From Actinacidiphila guanduensis (lineage in GTDB: Bacteria > Actinomycetota > Actinomycetes > Streptomycetales > Streptomycetaceae), in contig NZ_FNIE01000007.1 in assembly GCF_900103985.1 (NCBI RefSeq), positions 310,001-374,000 of the forward strand: a stretch of DNA of 64,000 nucleotides, in the 5' to 3' direction. Positions 1 through 10,663 of the stretch are shown in pieces. The notes below the pieces were generated by a model, which saw nothing but the letters and a program-made list of their open reading frames with translations, searched no databases and was not told the DNA's origin. The number at the start of each line of letters is the position of its first letter. Position 1 is the stretch's first letter. The translations under genes were made by a program, and so were the position numbers.

Positions 1-158
1 GTGTGTGCGCGTGAAATTCCGCCGTCCTTCCACTGCGCTTTCCGCTGCCTTTTCCCATAAGGGGATGTGAAAAGCGCTGCCCGCAGGTCCCGCAATTCCG
101 GTGGCGCGCCGGGGGAAACCGGGCCGGGCGGCGTCCCCACCGACGAAAGGCACTCGGC

Positions 159-3100
159 ATGTTCCCTCCACCGCGGCGGCCCCGGCGCCGCCGCAGACTC
201 CGCATCGCCGCGCTGTGCACCGCTGTCATGGCCGCGGGGCTGCTCGCCGCGCCCGCCGCCACGGCGAGCGGCGGCACCAAGGCCGCCGGCTCCGGCGACG
301 GCGACGCCAAGAAGGCCCCCGCGACCTCGAACACCGCCTCGCACGGCGCTCCCGACCACGTCACCGACGCCGGCAAGGACCTGCCCAAGGGCTGGCGCAC
401 CTCGGCCGACCGCGCCGTCACCCTCGCTCCCGACAGCGACGGCGTGCACGTCCTGGCCGCCGACAGCAGCAAGGCGTACCGCTGGCGGACCGTCACCACC
501 CTGGTGGAGCCGGGCTTCGACAGCGACCTTTGGACCGGCAACTTCTGCCTCGCCGACCGCTCGCACGCCGTCGTGGTCTACGCGCCGCGGGAGTTCGCCG
601 ACGCCCAGGAGCTCATGGAGCGCGGGGCGTTCACCGCGATCGTGGACCTCGACACCGGCAAGGTGCACAAGCTCGCCGCCAACGCCTCGCTGGCCTACTT
701 CGACCCCTCCTGCGACCCGGTCGCCCACACCGCCGCGATCACCCAGCTCACCGACGACCGCACCCGCGTAATGACCGTGGACACCCGCGGCGCGACCCGC
801 TCGACCGCCACCCTGGACGGCGAGATCACCTCCGCGGTGCCGGACGGGGACCGCCTGCTGGCCGCGTCCGGCAACAAGGTGGTCAGCATCTCCCGTACGG
901 GCAGGACCAGTTCGGTGGCGACCGCGAGCGGCACCCCGTACGGCATCCGCGCCGACAAGGGCGGCGGCGTGGACTTCCTCGACAGCAGCGGCCGCGAGGA
1001 GCGGGCCCACCGGGTGCACGCGGGGCACACGACCACGCTCGCCACGGGTGCGGTCGGCACGATCGGCCTGGCACCGGCCGCCGACGGCCGGGTGTTCCTG
1101 ACCGGCACCCCGAAGACGACCGCCAAGCTGCCCGCCCAGGTGGCGCGGGTCGCGGCCGACCCGCAGGCCGACCTGTCCACCGAGGGCGGCCTGGCCGTCA
1201 GGGACGCGGTGACGCCCGGCCTGCACACGCACGTGGCCGACCGATCCTCGGCGGCGACCGGCCCCGCGCCGACCGCCGGGCACGCCACCCTCCGGGCCAC
1301 CGTCACCGCCACGGGCGCCGACCTGGACTTCTCCGCCCAGGTGGCGCCGACCGCCGGGGCGGCCTCGGGCGCGGCGACCTCGCCCTCGCTGGCAGGCGCG
1401 GACAAGGCGCACGCGCAGGCGGCTTCCGCGGCCACGTCCTCCTCGACCGTCGATGCCGACCGCTCCTGCTCGATCGCGCGCAACGACCCGGCCGCGATGG
1501 CCCTGCAGCCCACGCCCAACCAGGTCGAGTGGGCCGTCGACATGGCCGTGCGCAAGGACCTCACCTCCGGCTACCTGGAGCAGCAGAGCTGGCGCAGCGC
1601 CGAGGGGCTGGGCACGTCCGTGGACCCGCAGGGGATGTTCCCGCTGCCGGACTTGAACACCGGCGGGCAGATACCGTCCCAGGTGCTCCTGGGCATCCTC
1701 GCCCAGGAGTCCAACCTGTGGCAGGCCACCTCGCACGCCGATCCCGGCGAGTTCGGCGACCCGCTGATCGGGAACTTCTACGGCACCAACATCTACGCGG
1801 GCACCGCGGGTTACGACCCGGACCGGATCTGGAAGGTGGACTGGGACAAGTCCGACTGCGGTTACGGCGTCGGCCAGGTCACCGACGGCATGCGGCTGGC
1901 CGGCCGCACCAAGCCCGGCGAGACCGCCCTGCCGGCCGACCAGCAGCGCGCCCTCGCGTTGGACTACACGGCCAACATCGCCTACGCGGCCCGGCTGCTG
2001 GCCCAGAAGTGGAACGAGCTGCACACCTCCTCGGTGCACCTGGCGATCAACGACGACGACCCGTCGAAGATGGAGAACTGGTTCGCGGCCGTCTGGGACT
2101 ACAACTCCGGCTTCAACGCGCCCGGCACGGCGAGCAATTGGGGCCTGGGCTGGTACAACAACCCGGCGAACCCGATCTACCCGAGCACCCGCCACCCGTT
2201 CCTGGACGGCAACAGCTACTCCGACGCTGCGAAGCCGCAGCAGTGGCCCTACGAGGAGAAGGTCGAAGGCTGGGGTGCCTGGCCGATCGACACCGGCCAC
2301 TCCTACGACGACAGTGGCAACGAGCAGCAGAAGGGCGACCCGGGGTACGGCAGCGCGGGTTACGCGGCCGCCTGGTGGACCACCGACCTGCAGCGCAGCC
2401 AGGTGAAGCCGCCGATCGCGACCTTCTGCGCCACGGGCGTCAACGACTGCGACATCAACGACCCGCCCACCTGCGAGGTCGACCACAGTGGCGACCCCGA
2501 CTGCGACACCCCGCACTGGTGGCACGCGTCGGCGACCTGGAAGCCGGACTGCTCGTCGTCCTGCGGCCACGGGCAGATCCGGTACGTGACGCTGCGGCAC
2601 GAGCCGGGCCGGGCGAACCCGGCACCGCCGCCGTGCGACACCTCCGCCCTGCCGTCGGGGTCTGTCGTGGTGGACGATGTGCCGTCCGGGACGCCGGAGC
2701 CGCGCTGCCCGGTCAACACCTTCGCCGACCAGGGCACCTTCACCTTCTCCTTCCCGGAGGACGAAGAGGGGCACTACGAGTCCCGGGAGGACCTGTGGGA
2801 GATCGGCGGTGGGTTCGACGGGCACTACTGGTTCTCGCACGGGCGCGAGCCGAACAACTGGGACAACCTGCTGGAGACCACCGGCACCTGGAAGCCCACC
2901 AGCCTGCCGACGCGGCTGTACCAGGTGAAGGCGTACATGCCGTTCCTCGGCAGTAAGACGAAGTCGGCGCTCTACCAGGTCGACGACGGCGCGGGGCACC
3001 ACTTCTCCCGGGAGGTGAACCAGGACAGCGTGACGAACGGCTGGGTCACCGTCGGCTACTTCCAGTTGGGCACCGGCGCCTCGGTGACGCTGACCAACGT

Positions 3101-4484
3101 CACCGGCGACGGCTCCTCCGGTGACACCGACGTGGCCTACGACGCGCTGGCGTTCGTGCCGTTCCAGGGCACCTGGCAGCACCACACCTTCGACGCGGTG
3201 TCGATCTTCCCCAGCGACATCGACCTCGACACCTCCACGCCGAGCCAGATCGACAGCCCGATGCGCAACCGGGGCACGCTCTACGACTGGGCGCACTCGG
3301 TGACGGCCGGCGGCCGCACGTGGGACAACAGCGGTTCGCTGACCGGCCTGACCAACTTCCCCGTCTGCGTGTCCGGCACCCGCACCGGCTCCTGCGTGGG
3401 CCCCGCGGTCGCCTCCGCCGCGAGCGCGTGGAGCGCCCAGGTGGAGGCGGCGGGCACCGATCCCGGCAACTCGCCCTCGCAGGCGGACTGGATGGGCTTC
3501 TCCAACCCCACGCCGCCCAGCACGATCGACCCGGACAACTCCTTCACCGATGACAGCTCGTACAAGATCAAGACGCACATCGACGCCCAGTACGTGACCG
3601 GCCCGGACGGGAAGATCGTCCCCGGCAGCGAGCAGGTCACCGACACCGACCGGACCGGGAACACCGACCTGGCGCAGTTCGTGCTGGACTTCGTGCACGC
3701 CACGGTCTCCGACTACGGCAGCCTCGGGGTCACCCTGCCCGACCTGTCGTTCACCGGCACCGACCCCAACAGCTACGGTGCCACCGGCTACGTGGCGAAC
3801 CCGCTGGCCACCGGGGTCACTCCGGGGCAGGCGTACGTGGAGCGGGTGCAGAACGACGGGATCGACAGCTCCGGCACCTGCCTGGACACCAAGATCGTCA
3901 GCGGCGGCAGCCTCGGCTACCGGATGCTCGACGCCCAGGACAGCACCGACGCCAACCTCAGCGCCTGGGTGAACAAGCTCTACTCGCTGGCGCTCATCGG
4001 GCAGGTACCGCAGGAGGTGGCCGATGCGGCGGGCGACATGTACAACCTCTTCTTCAAGAAGGCGTCCGTCACCGAGGGCAAGCTCCTCGGCTCGTTCTTC
4101 AACATGGCCCCGCCGATCTGGCAGGACGTCAGCATGGCGTTCTGCGCGGACGGCACGGTGAAGCCGACGCACGCCACCGACGACATCGACGACAGTCCGA
4201 CGATGGGCCTGGTGTTCCAGAGCTACATGCCCGACATGTACCTGTACCTGGACGGGCACCAGGTCGACGAGAGCGGGCACCCGTCCTCGGGGCCGGTGCA
4301 GCGCGGCGACTTCGCGCTGTTCTCGAACATCCCCGGCATCACCGGGGACCCGGACCAGAACGCCTACGGGCTGTGCGCGGTCGACCTGCGCGGCAACGGC
4401 GGCAACCCGTGGGAGATCCAGGCGCTGCCGGAGAACTTCCCGGTCGGCCGGCCCAAGGCGGCCGAGTTCTGCGACGGCACCTGA
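159..4484 (+). CDS. Large secreted multidomain protein (lysozyme-like region, golvesin C-terminal-like domain)
   Basis: The 1441-residue product starts at an ATG preceded by GAAAGG. An Arg-rich n-region followed by a hydrophobic stretch and Ala-x-Ala (residues 1-37) is a clear export signal. Residues about 85-330 are short beta-rich segments that look like a propeller. Residues about 505-580 contain ILAQESN and a later GYGVGQVTDGM, the pattern of lysozyme-like/lytic transglycosylase folds, with Glu of AQES as a candidate catalytic residue. Residues about 920-1003 (YQVKAYMPF ... VAYDALAFVPF) resemble the golvesin C-terminal/Xly carbohydrate-binding domain. The last 430 residues are unassigned. 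I infer a wall- or glycan-binding secreted protein, possibly peptidoglycan-active. The export signal is clear, the golvesin-like domain likely, and the enzymatic activity uncertain. No partner gene is visible nearby. Confidence 0.75.
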   Translation: MFPPPRRPRRRRRLRIAALCTAVMAAGLLAAPAATASGGTKAAGSGDGDAKKAPATSNTASHGAPDHVTDAGKDLPKGWRTSADRAVTLAPDSDGVHVLAADSSKAYRWRTVTTLVEPGFDSDLWTGNFCLADRSHAVVVYAPREFADAQELMERGAFTAIVDLDTGKVHKLAANASLAYFDPSCDPVAHTAAITQLTDDRTRVMTVDTRGATRSTATLDGEITSAVPDGDRLLAASGNKVVSISRTGRTSSVATASGTPYGIRADKGGGVDFLDSSGREERAHRVHAGHTTTLATGAVGTIGLAPAADGRVFLTGTPKTTAKLPAQVARVAADPQADLSTEGGLAVRDAVTPGLHTHVADRSSAATGPAPTAGHATLRATVTATGADLDFSAQVAPTAGAASGAATSPSLAGADKAHAQAASAATSSSTVDADRSCSIARNDPAAMALQPTPNQVEWAVDMAVRKDLTSGYLEQQSWRSAEGLGTSVDPQGMFPLPDLNTGGQIPSQVLLGILAQESNLWQATSHADPGEFGDPLIGNFYGTNIYAGTAGYDPDRIWKVDWDKSDCGYGVGQVTDGMRLAGRTKPGETALPADQQRALALDYTANIAYAARLLAQKWNELHTSSVHLAINDDDPSKMENWFAAVWDYNSGFNAPGTASNWGLGWYNNPANPIYPSTRHPFLDGNSYSDAAKPQQWPYEEKVEGWGAWPIDTGHSYDDSGNEQQKGDPGYGSAGYAAAWWTTDLQRSQVKPPIATFCATGVNDCDINDPPTCEVDHSGDPDCDTPHWWHASATWKPDCSSSCGHGQIRYVTLRHEPGRANPAPPPCDTSALPSGSVVVDDVPSGTPEPRCPVNTFADQGTFTFSFPEDEEGHYESREDLWEIGGGFDGHYWFSHGREPNNWDNLLETTGTWKPTSLPTRLYQVKAYMPFLGSKTKSALYQVDDGAGHHFSREVNQDSVTNGWVTVGYFQLGTGASVTLTNVTGDGSSGDTDVAYDALAFVPFQGTWQHHTFDAVSIFPSDIDLDTSTPSQIDSPMRNRGTLYDWAHSVTAGGRTWDNSGSLTGLTNFPVCVSGTRTGSCVGPAVASAASAWSAQVEAAGTDPGNSPSQADWMGFSNPTPPSTIDPDNSFTDDSSYKIKTHIDAQYVTGPDGKIVPGSEQVTDTDRTGNTDLAQFVLDFVHATVSDYGSLGVTLPDLSFTGTDPNSYGATGYVANPLATGVTPGQAYVERVQNDGIDSSGTCLDTKIVSGGSLGYRMLDAQDSTDANLSAWVNKLYSLALIGQVPQEVADAAGDMYNLFFKKASVTEGKLLGSFFNMAPPIWQDVSMAFCADGTVKPTHATDDIDDSPTMGLVFQSYMPDMYLYLDGHQVDESGHPSSGPVQRGDFALFSNIPGITGDPDQNAYGLCAVDLRGNGGNPWEIQALPENFPVGRPKAAEFCDGT

Positions 4485-4618
4485 CCGCCGGGACACAGCT
4501 GACGCGCTGATGGTGCACGACACCGCGGGGTCCGGCCGGCGCACACCGCCGCCCGGGCCTCGCGGCCCGCCCGGATACGATGGCCGGGGCGGCGGGACCG
4601 CCCCGGGGAGGGACTGCG

Positions 4619-5176
4619 GTGCGAGCGCTGGACGTGCGTACGGTGGGGGCCGCCGCCGTGGGAATCGCGATGGTGGGCGCGGCCTCGGCGGTGCTGTCCG
4701 GCCGGCCCGGCGCGCTGACCGCCCCCGACCCGCTCTTCGTGTGGTGGCTGGGTGCCGCCCTGGTGCTCGGCGGGCTGGGCGCCGCGCTGCTGCTGAACCT
4801 CGCGCCGCCGCGCGCCGGGCGCGCCTGGCGGCCGCCGTTCGTCCTCGCGGTGCTGCTGCTCGGCTGCTACACCGCCGTCTTCCCGGCGGCTTTCGCGCTG
4901 CTCTTCTTCGTTCCCGAGGCGCTCGGCGCCTGGCTGGTCGCGGGCGTGCTCGGCCTGCTCGGCGCGGTGCGGTTGTGGCAGGGCCGCGCGCGGGGTGGGG
5001 TGTACGCGGCGCTGCCGCCGCTGCTGCTGGGCGCCTGCGGCGTCGCGGTGCCGCCCACCGCGGACCGCGGCCACGGCTACCCCACCCTCGGCGGCTGGGC
5101 GGGCATCGCCGCCGGGGTCGTCCTGCTGCTGCTCACCGCCGCGGCCGGCGCGAGCGGGCGGGACGGGCGCGGCTGA
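4619..5176 (+). CDS. Small polytopic membrane protein, unknown function
   Basis: I chose the GTG at 4619 because GGGGAGGGA lies just upstream; an in-frame ATG 39 bp earlier has no such site. The 185-residue product is almost entirely hydrophobic, with about six membrane segments (including LFVWWLGAALVLGGL, FVLAVLLLGCY and GVVLLLLTAAAG) separated by short Arg-rich loops. No catalytic motif is recognisable. It stands alone between the large secreted protein and the DUF2344/rne genes. Function unknown. Confidence 0.7.
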   Translation: MRALDVRTVGAAAVGIAMVGAASAVLSGRPGALTAPDPLFVWWLGAALVLGGLGAALLLNLAPPRAGRAWRPPFVLAVLLLGCYTAVFPAAFALLFFVPEALGAWLVAGVLGLLGAVRLWQGRARGGVYAALPPLLLGACGVAVPPTADRGHGYPTLGGWAGIAAGVVLLLLTAAAGASGRDGRG

Positions 5177-5529
5177 GCGCGCCGGGCACGCGGTGCGCCG
5201 GGGGAGGGGCGCGTGCAGGTTGTCCACAGGGCTGGGGAAGGCGGTGTGTGGGTGCTGCCGCACGGCGTAACCTTGGTCGGGTAGGAGTTTCCCGGGCGCG
5301 CCGGCCAGGCGCGCGGCGGGAGCAGCGAGCGCACCGGAGGAGCCGACCGGGGCCGCGCACCGGACGGCCGCGCCGCACGCGTCCCGGAACGAATCCCGGG
5401 GCCGGCGGGCGGGCGCGCCACCGGTCCGCCGCGCACGTACGAGGACCGGCGGCCGGCGGCCGGGCAGAGACGAAGGACTGAAGGACACTGGGGAAGCGAC
5501 AGCCCGAAGGCCCGCCGCCGGCACCAGCG
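5177..5529 (+). promoter_or_regulatory. 353-nt gap with a DnaA-box-like site and a possible promoter
   Basis: No convincing gene lies here. It holds TTGTCCACA at 5220-5228, the form of DnaA box preferred in Streptomyces, and a TAACCT hexamer at 5268-5273 that fits the TANNNT -10 consensus and could serve the downstream DUF2344/rne genes, which would give a leader of about 250 nt. No -35 or conserved RNA structure was identified. Confidence 0.35.
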
Positions 5530-6324
5530 GTGCAGCGCATCCGACTGCGCTACACCAAGCGCGGCCGCCTGAGGTTCACCAGCCACCGGGACTTCCAGCG
5601 CGCGTTCGAGCGGGCGCTGCGCCGTGCCGGGGTGCCGATGGCGTACTCGGCCGGGTTCACCCCGCACCCCAAGGTCTCGTACGCGAACGCCGCACCCACC
5701 GGCGTCGCCAGCGAGGCGGAGTACCTGGAGATCGCGCTCGCGGCCGCGCGGGACATCGAGCCGCTGCGGGCGATGCTCGACGCGTCGCTGCCCCCGGGCC
5801 TGGACGTGATCGACGCCGTGGAGGCCCGCACCTCGGGCCTCGCCGAGCGCCTGGAGGCGTCGGTCTGGCAGTTGCGGCTGGACGGCGTGACACCGCAGGA
5901 GGCCAAGGACGCCGCCGCGGCGTTCCTGGCGGCGGAGAGCGTGGAAGTACAGCGCAGCACCAAGAACGGGACGCGCACCTTCGACTGCCGGGCCGCGGTG
6001 ACGCGGCTCGAGGTGGTCGATCCCCAGGAGTCCGGCGCGGCCCACCCGCTCGTCGACCGACACACCGAACACACCGAACAGGGTGCCGATGGGCCGCAGG
6101 ACGGCGCCTGTGCGATACTGCGGCTGGTTGTGCGGCATCTGACACCTGCCGTACGGCCCGACGACGTACTGTCCGGCCTCCGCGCGGCGGCCGGCCTCGC
6201 GCCGCCGGTCCCCGCTGCGGTGACCAGGCTGGCGCAGGGGCCGCTCGACGAGGAGTCCGGCACGGTCACCGACCCGCTCGCGCCCGATCGCGACGCCGTG
6301 GCGGTACCGGCCGGTTCCGCCTAG
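5530..6324 (+). CDS. TIGR03936/DUF2344 family radical-SAM-associated protein
   Basis: The 264-residue product opens with QRIRLRYTKRGRLRFTSHRD and continues with AGFTPHPKVSYANAAPTG, the signature start of the DUF2344 family; this fixes the GTG start although no strong ribosome site is seen. In many bacteria this domain is fused to, or encoded beside, a radical SAM protein (TIGR03960) and lies just upstream of RNase E/G and L21. The rne and rplU link is present here; the radical SAM partner is not directly upstream. The C-terminal 60 residues are variable and acidic. Function is unproven in any species; a role linked to RNA modification or ribosome biogenesis is only suggested by context. Confidence 0.85.
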   Translation: MQRIRLRYTKRGRLRFTSHRDFQRAFERALRRAGVPMAYSAGFTPHPKVSYANAAPTGVASEAEYLEIALAAARDIEPLRAMLDASLPPGLDVIDAVEARTSGLAERLEASVWQLRLDGVTPQEAKDAAAAFLAAESVEVQRSTKNGTRTFDCRAAVTRLEVVDPQESGAAHPLVDRHTEHTEQGADGPQDGACAILRLVVRHLTPAVRPDDVLSGLRAAAGLAPPVPAAVTRLAQGPLDEESGTVTDPLAPDRDAVAVPAGSA

Positions 6325-6540
6325 GTACGGCGTCGACGCGTCGCCGACGCACCGGGAGCCACCCGGGTCCGGCGGCGCTGACCACTTGAGACTTTCGTCG
6401 GCGGCCCACCGGGTGCCGACGAGCCAGACAGCAAGCTCCCGTGCGGCGCCCGCGCCCCCGGCGGCCGGCCGCGAATCCAAGCGGCCCGCAGGCCCCGGAC
6501 CAGGCCCGGCGCCCGGGAGCACGACGGGAGCACTGCCCGA

Positions 6541-9500
6541 ATGCCCGAGAACGAGCCGACCACCACCGGGAACACCCCGGACACCACCGAGACCGCCGCG
6601 GCCGACGAGACCGCAGCCCCGCGCCGCCGCCGGCGCGCCGCCTCACGCCCGGCCGGACCGCCGGCCGCCGCCGAAGAGGCGCAGGCCGAGGCGCCCGCCG
6701 CCGAGCCCGCCGAGGCCGAGGCACCTGCCAAACCGCGCCGCCGCGCCACCCGCAAGACCGCCGCGGCGGCCACCGAGGCGCCGGAGAGCACTCCGGAGAG
6801 CGCCGAGGCCGAGGCCCCGGCGAAGCCGCGCCGCCGTACGACCCGCAAGACCGCCGCGGCCGCACCTGCCGAGCCCGCGGCCGCGCCGGCCGCCGAGCCC
6901 GCCGGCGAGCCCGCTGCCTCCGAGGCCGAGGCGCCCGCGAAGCCGCGCCGCCGTGCCACGCGCAAGACCGCCACGCCCGCGCCCGCCGCCGAGGAGGCCG
7001 CGCCCGCCGCGCCCACTGAGGCGGTCCCGGCCGAGGCGCCGGCCGCCGAGGCCCCCGCCGCGGCGGAGGAGCCCGCCGCTCCCGCCCGTACCCGGCGTCG
7101 TGCCACGCGCAAGGCGGCCGCGCCGGCTCCCGCCGAGGAGGCGGCCGCGGCCGAGCCGGTCGCGGAGCCCGCCCCCGCGGCGACTTCCGAGGCCGCCCCC
7201 GAGGCGCCCGCCGCGCAGGAGCCCGCTCCCGCGCGCACCCGCCGCCGGGCGACCCGCAAGGCCGCCGCCCCCGCGGGCCCGCCCGCCGCCGCCGAAGAGG
7301 CCGCGCCCGCCGCGCCCACTGAGGCGGTCCCGGCCGAGGCGCCGGCCGCTGAGGCCCCCGGTGCCGCGGAGGAGCCCGCCGCTCCCGCCCGTACCCGGCG
7401 CCGTGCCACGCGCAAGGCGGCCGCGCCCGCTCCCGCCGAGGAGGCAGCCGCCCAGACGCCCGCCGCCGAGGCCCCCGCCACCCCCGCACAAGCCCCCGCA
7501 CAAGAGGAGCCCGCCGCGAGCGGCCGTTCGCGGCGCCGGACCCGTCAGGCCCCGCCCGTGCCGACGTTCTCCGCCGGCGAGGGCTCGCGGCGGCTCAAGC
7601 CCGGCGCCCTCGCGCCCCGGGACGAGGAGCCGCAGCCCGACGCCGGGCAGACCGAGTACACCGGCCGGGCGCTGCCCGACGGCGACGGCTGGGCCGTCGA
7701 GATCGACGGCGCCTACGAGATCCGCGGCTACGGCGAGACCGTCGAGGAGGCCACCGCCGACGCCGCCCAGGCGCTGTCCACCGCGTTCGGCCTCCCGGCC
7801 GCGTCGCTGACCATCGAGGTCCGCACCGAGGAGGGCGCGCCTCCGCGCGGCCGCCGCAGGGCGACCCGCCCGGCCACCGCCGTCTTCCAGGCCCCGGTCT
7901 TCCAGGCGCCCGAGGCCCCCGTGGCCGAACCGGCCGCCGAGGCCGGCACCGACACGGAGACCGAGGACGCCGAGGCCGAGGAGCGCACCCCGCGCCGCCG
8001 CCGGCGCCGCCGCGCCGCCGCGGACCAGGTGACCACCGTCGCCGACGAGCCCGAGGTCGAGTCCGCGCAGGACGCCGAGACCGAGGAGGAGCCCGAGGAC
8101 GTCGAGGAGGTCGACGCCGAGCACGGCGAGGACCGTCCGTCCCGCCGGCGCCGCCGCGGCGGTCGCCGTCGCCGTCGGGGTGAGTCCGCCGAGCACGAGG
8201 GCGAGTCCGCCGCCGAGGACGATCAGGACGCCGAGGACGGCGGGCAGGGCGAGGCCGAGGACGCCGACGAGGAGCACGACGAGGACGCCGAGGCCGGCTC
8301 CTCCTCCAGCAGCCGCCGCAGGCGCCGCCGCCGTCGCCGCGGCTCGGACGCCGGTGAGCCGGACGGCGCCGCCGCCGACGACCCGGAGCGCACCGTGGTG
8401 AAGGTGCGCGAGCCGCGCGCCTCCCGCCTGGAGGGCGGCACCGGTGTGGACGAGGTGCAGTCCATCAAGGGCTCCACCCGCCTGGAGGCCAAGAAGCAGC
8501 GCCGCCGCGAGGGCCGCGAGCAGGGCCGCCGCCGGGTGCCGATCATCACCGAGGCCGAGTTCCTGGCCCGCCGCGAGGCGGTCGAGCGCGTCATGGTGGT
8601 GCGGCAGAACGGCGAGCGGACCCAGATCGGTGTCCTCGAGGACAACGTCCTGGTCGAGCACTACGTCAACAAGGAGCAGGCGACCTCGTACGTCGGCAAC
8701 GTCTACCTCGGCAAGGTGCAGAACGTGCTGCCGTCGATGGAGGCCGCCTTCGTCGACATCGGCAAGGGCCGCAACGCCGTGCTGTACGCGGGCGAGGTCA
8801 ACTTCGAGTCGCTGGGCCTGTCCGGCGGCCCGCGCCGGATCGAGTCCGCGCTGAAGTCCGGCCAGTCGGTGCTGGTGCAGGTCACCAAGGACCCGATCGG
8901 CCACAAGGGCGCCCGCCTGACCAGCCAGGTCTCGCTGCCCGGCCGCTACCTGGTGTACGTGCCCGAGGGCTCGATGACCGGCATCAGCCGCAAGCTGCCC
9001 GACACCGAGCGGGCCCGGCTGAAGTCCATCCTGAAGAGGATCGTCCCCGAGGACGCGGGCGTGATCGTGCGCACCGCGGCCGAGGGCGCCAGCGAGGACG
9101 AACTGCGCCGCGACGTCGAGCGCCTGCAGGCGCAGTGGGAGGACATCCGCCGCAAGGCCAAGACCGGCAACGCGCCGACCCTCCTGTACGGCGAGCCGGA
9201 CATGACGGTCCGCGTGGTGCGCGACATCTTCAACGAGGACTTCTCCAAGGTCATCGTCAGCGGCGACGAGGCGTGGCAGACCGTGCACGACTACGTCGCG
9301 CACGTCGCCCCCGACCTGGTGGACCGGCTGTCGCGGTGGACCTCCGAGACGGACGTGTTCGCCACGTACCGGATCGACGAGCAGCTGCTCAAGGCGCTGG
9401 ACCGCAAGGTGTGGCTGCCCTCGGGCGGCTCGCTGGTGATCGACAAGACCGAGGCGATGGTCGTGGTCGACGTCAACACCGGCAAGTTCACCGGGCAGGG

Positions 9501-10605
9501 CGGCAACCTGGAGGAGACCGTCACCCGCAACAACCTGGAGGCGGCCGAGGAGATCGTCCGCCAGCTGCGGCTGCGCGACCTCGGCGGCATCGTCGTGATC
9601 GACTTCATCGACATGGTGCTGGAGTCCAACCGCGACCTGGTGATGCGGCGGCTGCTGGAGTGCCTGGGCCGGGACCGGACCAAGCACCAGGTGGCCGAGG
9701 TCACCTCGCTCGGCCTGGTGCAGATGACCCGCAAGCGGGTCGGGCAGGGGCTGCTGGAGTCCTTCTCCGAGACGTGCGTGCACTGCAACGGGCGGGGCGT
9801 CATCGTCCACATGGACCAGGCGACGACCACCGGGGGCGGCGGCAAGCGCAAGCGGCGCCGCGGCGGTGCGGGCGAGCACGACCACGAGGTGGCCGAGGTC
9901 GCGGGGAGCCACGAGGAGCACGAGCACGAGACGGCCGCCGAGGTGCTCTCGGAGGCCGAGGAACTGCCCGAGCTGGAGCCGATCGAGATCGGCGAGTCGG
10001 ACCTGGTGCCGGCCGTGGGCGACCCCGAGGAGGAGTGGTTCGGCAGCGCCGCCGAGGCCGAGGCCGCGGCGAACGGTTCCCGGCGCGGCCGTCGGCGCGG
10101 TTCCCGCAAGGCCACGGCTCCCGCGGGCGCGCCGCCCGCGGCCGACCACGAGCCGGAGCCGGCCGTGGTGGTCGTACCCGTCAGCGAGCCCGAGGTCGAG
10201 CAGCCGGCGTCGCCGGCCGAGCCGGTGGTCTCCACCGAGCCGCCCGCGCGCACCCGGCGCCGCGCCACCCGCAAGGTGACCGCGCCCGCGGGTGCCCCGC
10301 CGGCGGCCGACGCCGAGGTCGTCGTGGTCGCCGCCGCGGAGCCGGCCGCCGCGGTCGTCGCCGAGCCGGAGCCGGCCGTCTCCACCGAGCCGCCGGCCCG
10401 CACCCGGCGCCGGGCCACCCGTAGCGTCTCCGCGCCCGCGGGCGCGCCCGCCGCGGAGGAGGCCGCGGTGGTGGTCGTCCCGGCCACCACCGAGGAGGCT
10501 TCCGCCAAGGCCGAGCCCGAGCCCAAGAAGCGGGCCGCGCGCAAGGCGCCGGCGAAGAAGGCTGCCGCCAAGAAGACGGCGAAGAGGGCCGCGGTGGCTG
10601 AATAG
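6541..10605 (+). CDS. rne: Ribonuclease E/G family endoribonuclease
   Basis: The 1354-residue product has a typical RNase E/G core flanked by long disordered arms. The S1 RNA-binding region is at about residues 690-755 ([26 protein letters not shown]...). The metal-binding aspartates equivalent to E. coli D303 and D346 are D977 (VVVDVNTG) and D1021 (VVIDFIDM). The zinc-link cysteines are C1079 and C1082 (CVHC). Residues 1-640 are Ala/Pro/Glu-rich with repeated basic RRRATRK motifs and acidic/Arg-rich tracts; residues 1110-1354 repeat the same motif. The enzyme starts decay and processing of mRNA, rRNA and tRNA; the arms are expected to bind RNA and degradosome partners such as PNPase. The catalytic core sits between two arms, the actinobacterial arrangement. 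A strong hairpin follows the stop. Confidence 0.96.
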   Translation: MPENEPTTTGNTPDTTETAAADETAAPRRRRRAASRPAGPPAAAEEAQAEAPAAEPAEAEAPAKPRRRATRKTAAAATEAPESTPESAEAEAPAKPRRRTTRKTAAAAPAEPAAAPAAEPAGEPAASEAEAPAKPRRRATRKTATPAPAAEEAAPAAPTEAVPAEAPAAEAPAAAEEPAAPARTRRRATRKAAAPAPAEEAAAAEPVAEPAPAATSEAAPEAPAAQEPAPARTRRRATRKAAAPAGPPAAAEEAAPAAPTEAVPAEAPAAEAPGAAEEPAAPARTRRRATRKAAAPAPAEEAAAQTPAAEAPATPAQAPAQEEPAASGRSRRRTRQAPPVPTFSAGEGSRRLKPGALAPRDEEPQPDAGQTEYTGRALPDGDGWAVEIDGAYEIRGYGETVEEATADAAQALSTAFGLPAASLTIEVRTEEGAPPRGRRRATRPATAVFQAPVFQAPEAPVAEPAAEAGTDTETEDAEAEERTPRRRRRRRAAADQVTTVADEPEVESAQDAETEEEPEDVEEVDAEHGEDRPSRRRRRGGRRRRRGESAEHEGESAAEDDQDAEDGGQGEAEDADEEHDEDAEAGSSSSSRRRRRRRRRGSDAGEPDGAAADDPERTVVKVREPRASRLEGGTGVDEVQSIKGSTRLEAKKQRRREGREQGRRRVPIITEAEFLARREAVERVMVVRQNGERTQIGVLEDNVLVEHYVNKEQATSYVGNVYLGKVQNVLPSMEAAFVDIGKGRNAVLYAGEVNFESLGLSGGPRRIESALKSGQSVLVQVTKDPIGHKGARLTSQVSLPGRYLVYVPEGSMTGISRKLPDTERARLKSILKRIVPEDAGVIVRTAAEGASEDELRRDVERLQAQWEDIRRKAKTGNAPTLLYGEPDMTVRVVRDIFNEDFSKVIVSGDEAWQTVHDYVAHVAPDLVDRLSRWTSETDVFATYRIDEQLLKALDRKVWLPSGGSLVIDKTEAMVVVDVNTGKFTGQGGNLEETVTRNNLEAAEEIVRQLRLRDLGGIVVIDFIDMVLESNRDLVMRRLLECLGRDRTKHQVAEVTSLGLVQMTRKRVGQGLLESFSETCVHCNGRGVIVHMDQATTTGGGGKRKRRRGGAGEHDHEVAEVAGSHEEHEHETAAEVLSEAEELPELEPIEIGESDLVPAVGDPEEEWFGSAAEAEAAANGSRRGRRRGSRKATAPAGAPPAADHEPEPAVVVVPVSEPEVEQPASPAEPVVSTEPPARTRRRATRKVTAPAGAPPAADAEVVVVAAAEPAAAVVAEPEPAVSTEPPARTRRRATRSVSAPAGAPAAEEAAVVVVPATTEEASAKAEPEPKKRAARKAPAKKAAAKKTAKRAAVAE

Positions 10606-10609
10606 CGGC

Positions 10610-10645
10610 GGCGGGGGGTGCCCCAGCCGCGGGGTACCCCCCGCC
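10610..10645 (+). terminator. Hairpin terminator after rne
   Basis: GGCGGGGGGT (10610-10619) pairs perfectly with ACCCCCCGCC (10636-10645); the loop contains a further CCCC/GGGG pairing. It starts five bases after the rne stop codon. There is no U-tract, which is common for Streptomyces terminators. Confidence 0.7.
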
Positions 10646-10663
10646 CCCCGCCGCCGGGGTTCC

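Noticed and set aside
101..2956. 951-residue alternative frame overlapping the secreted protein
   Set aside because: Arg/Gly-rich composition typical of a +1 shadow; the frame starting at 159 has a signal peptide and recognisable domains.
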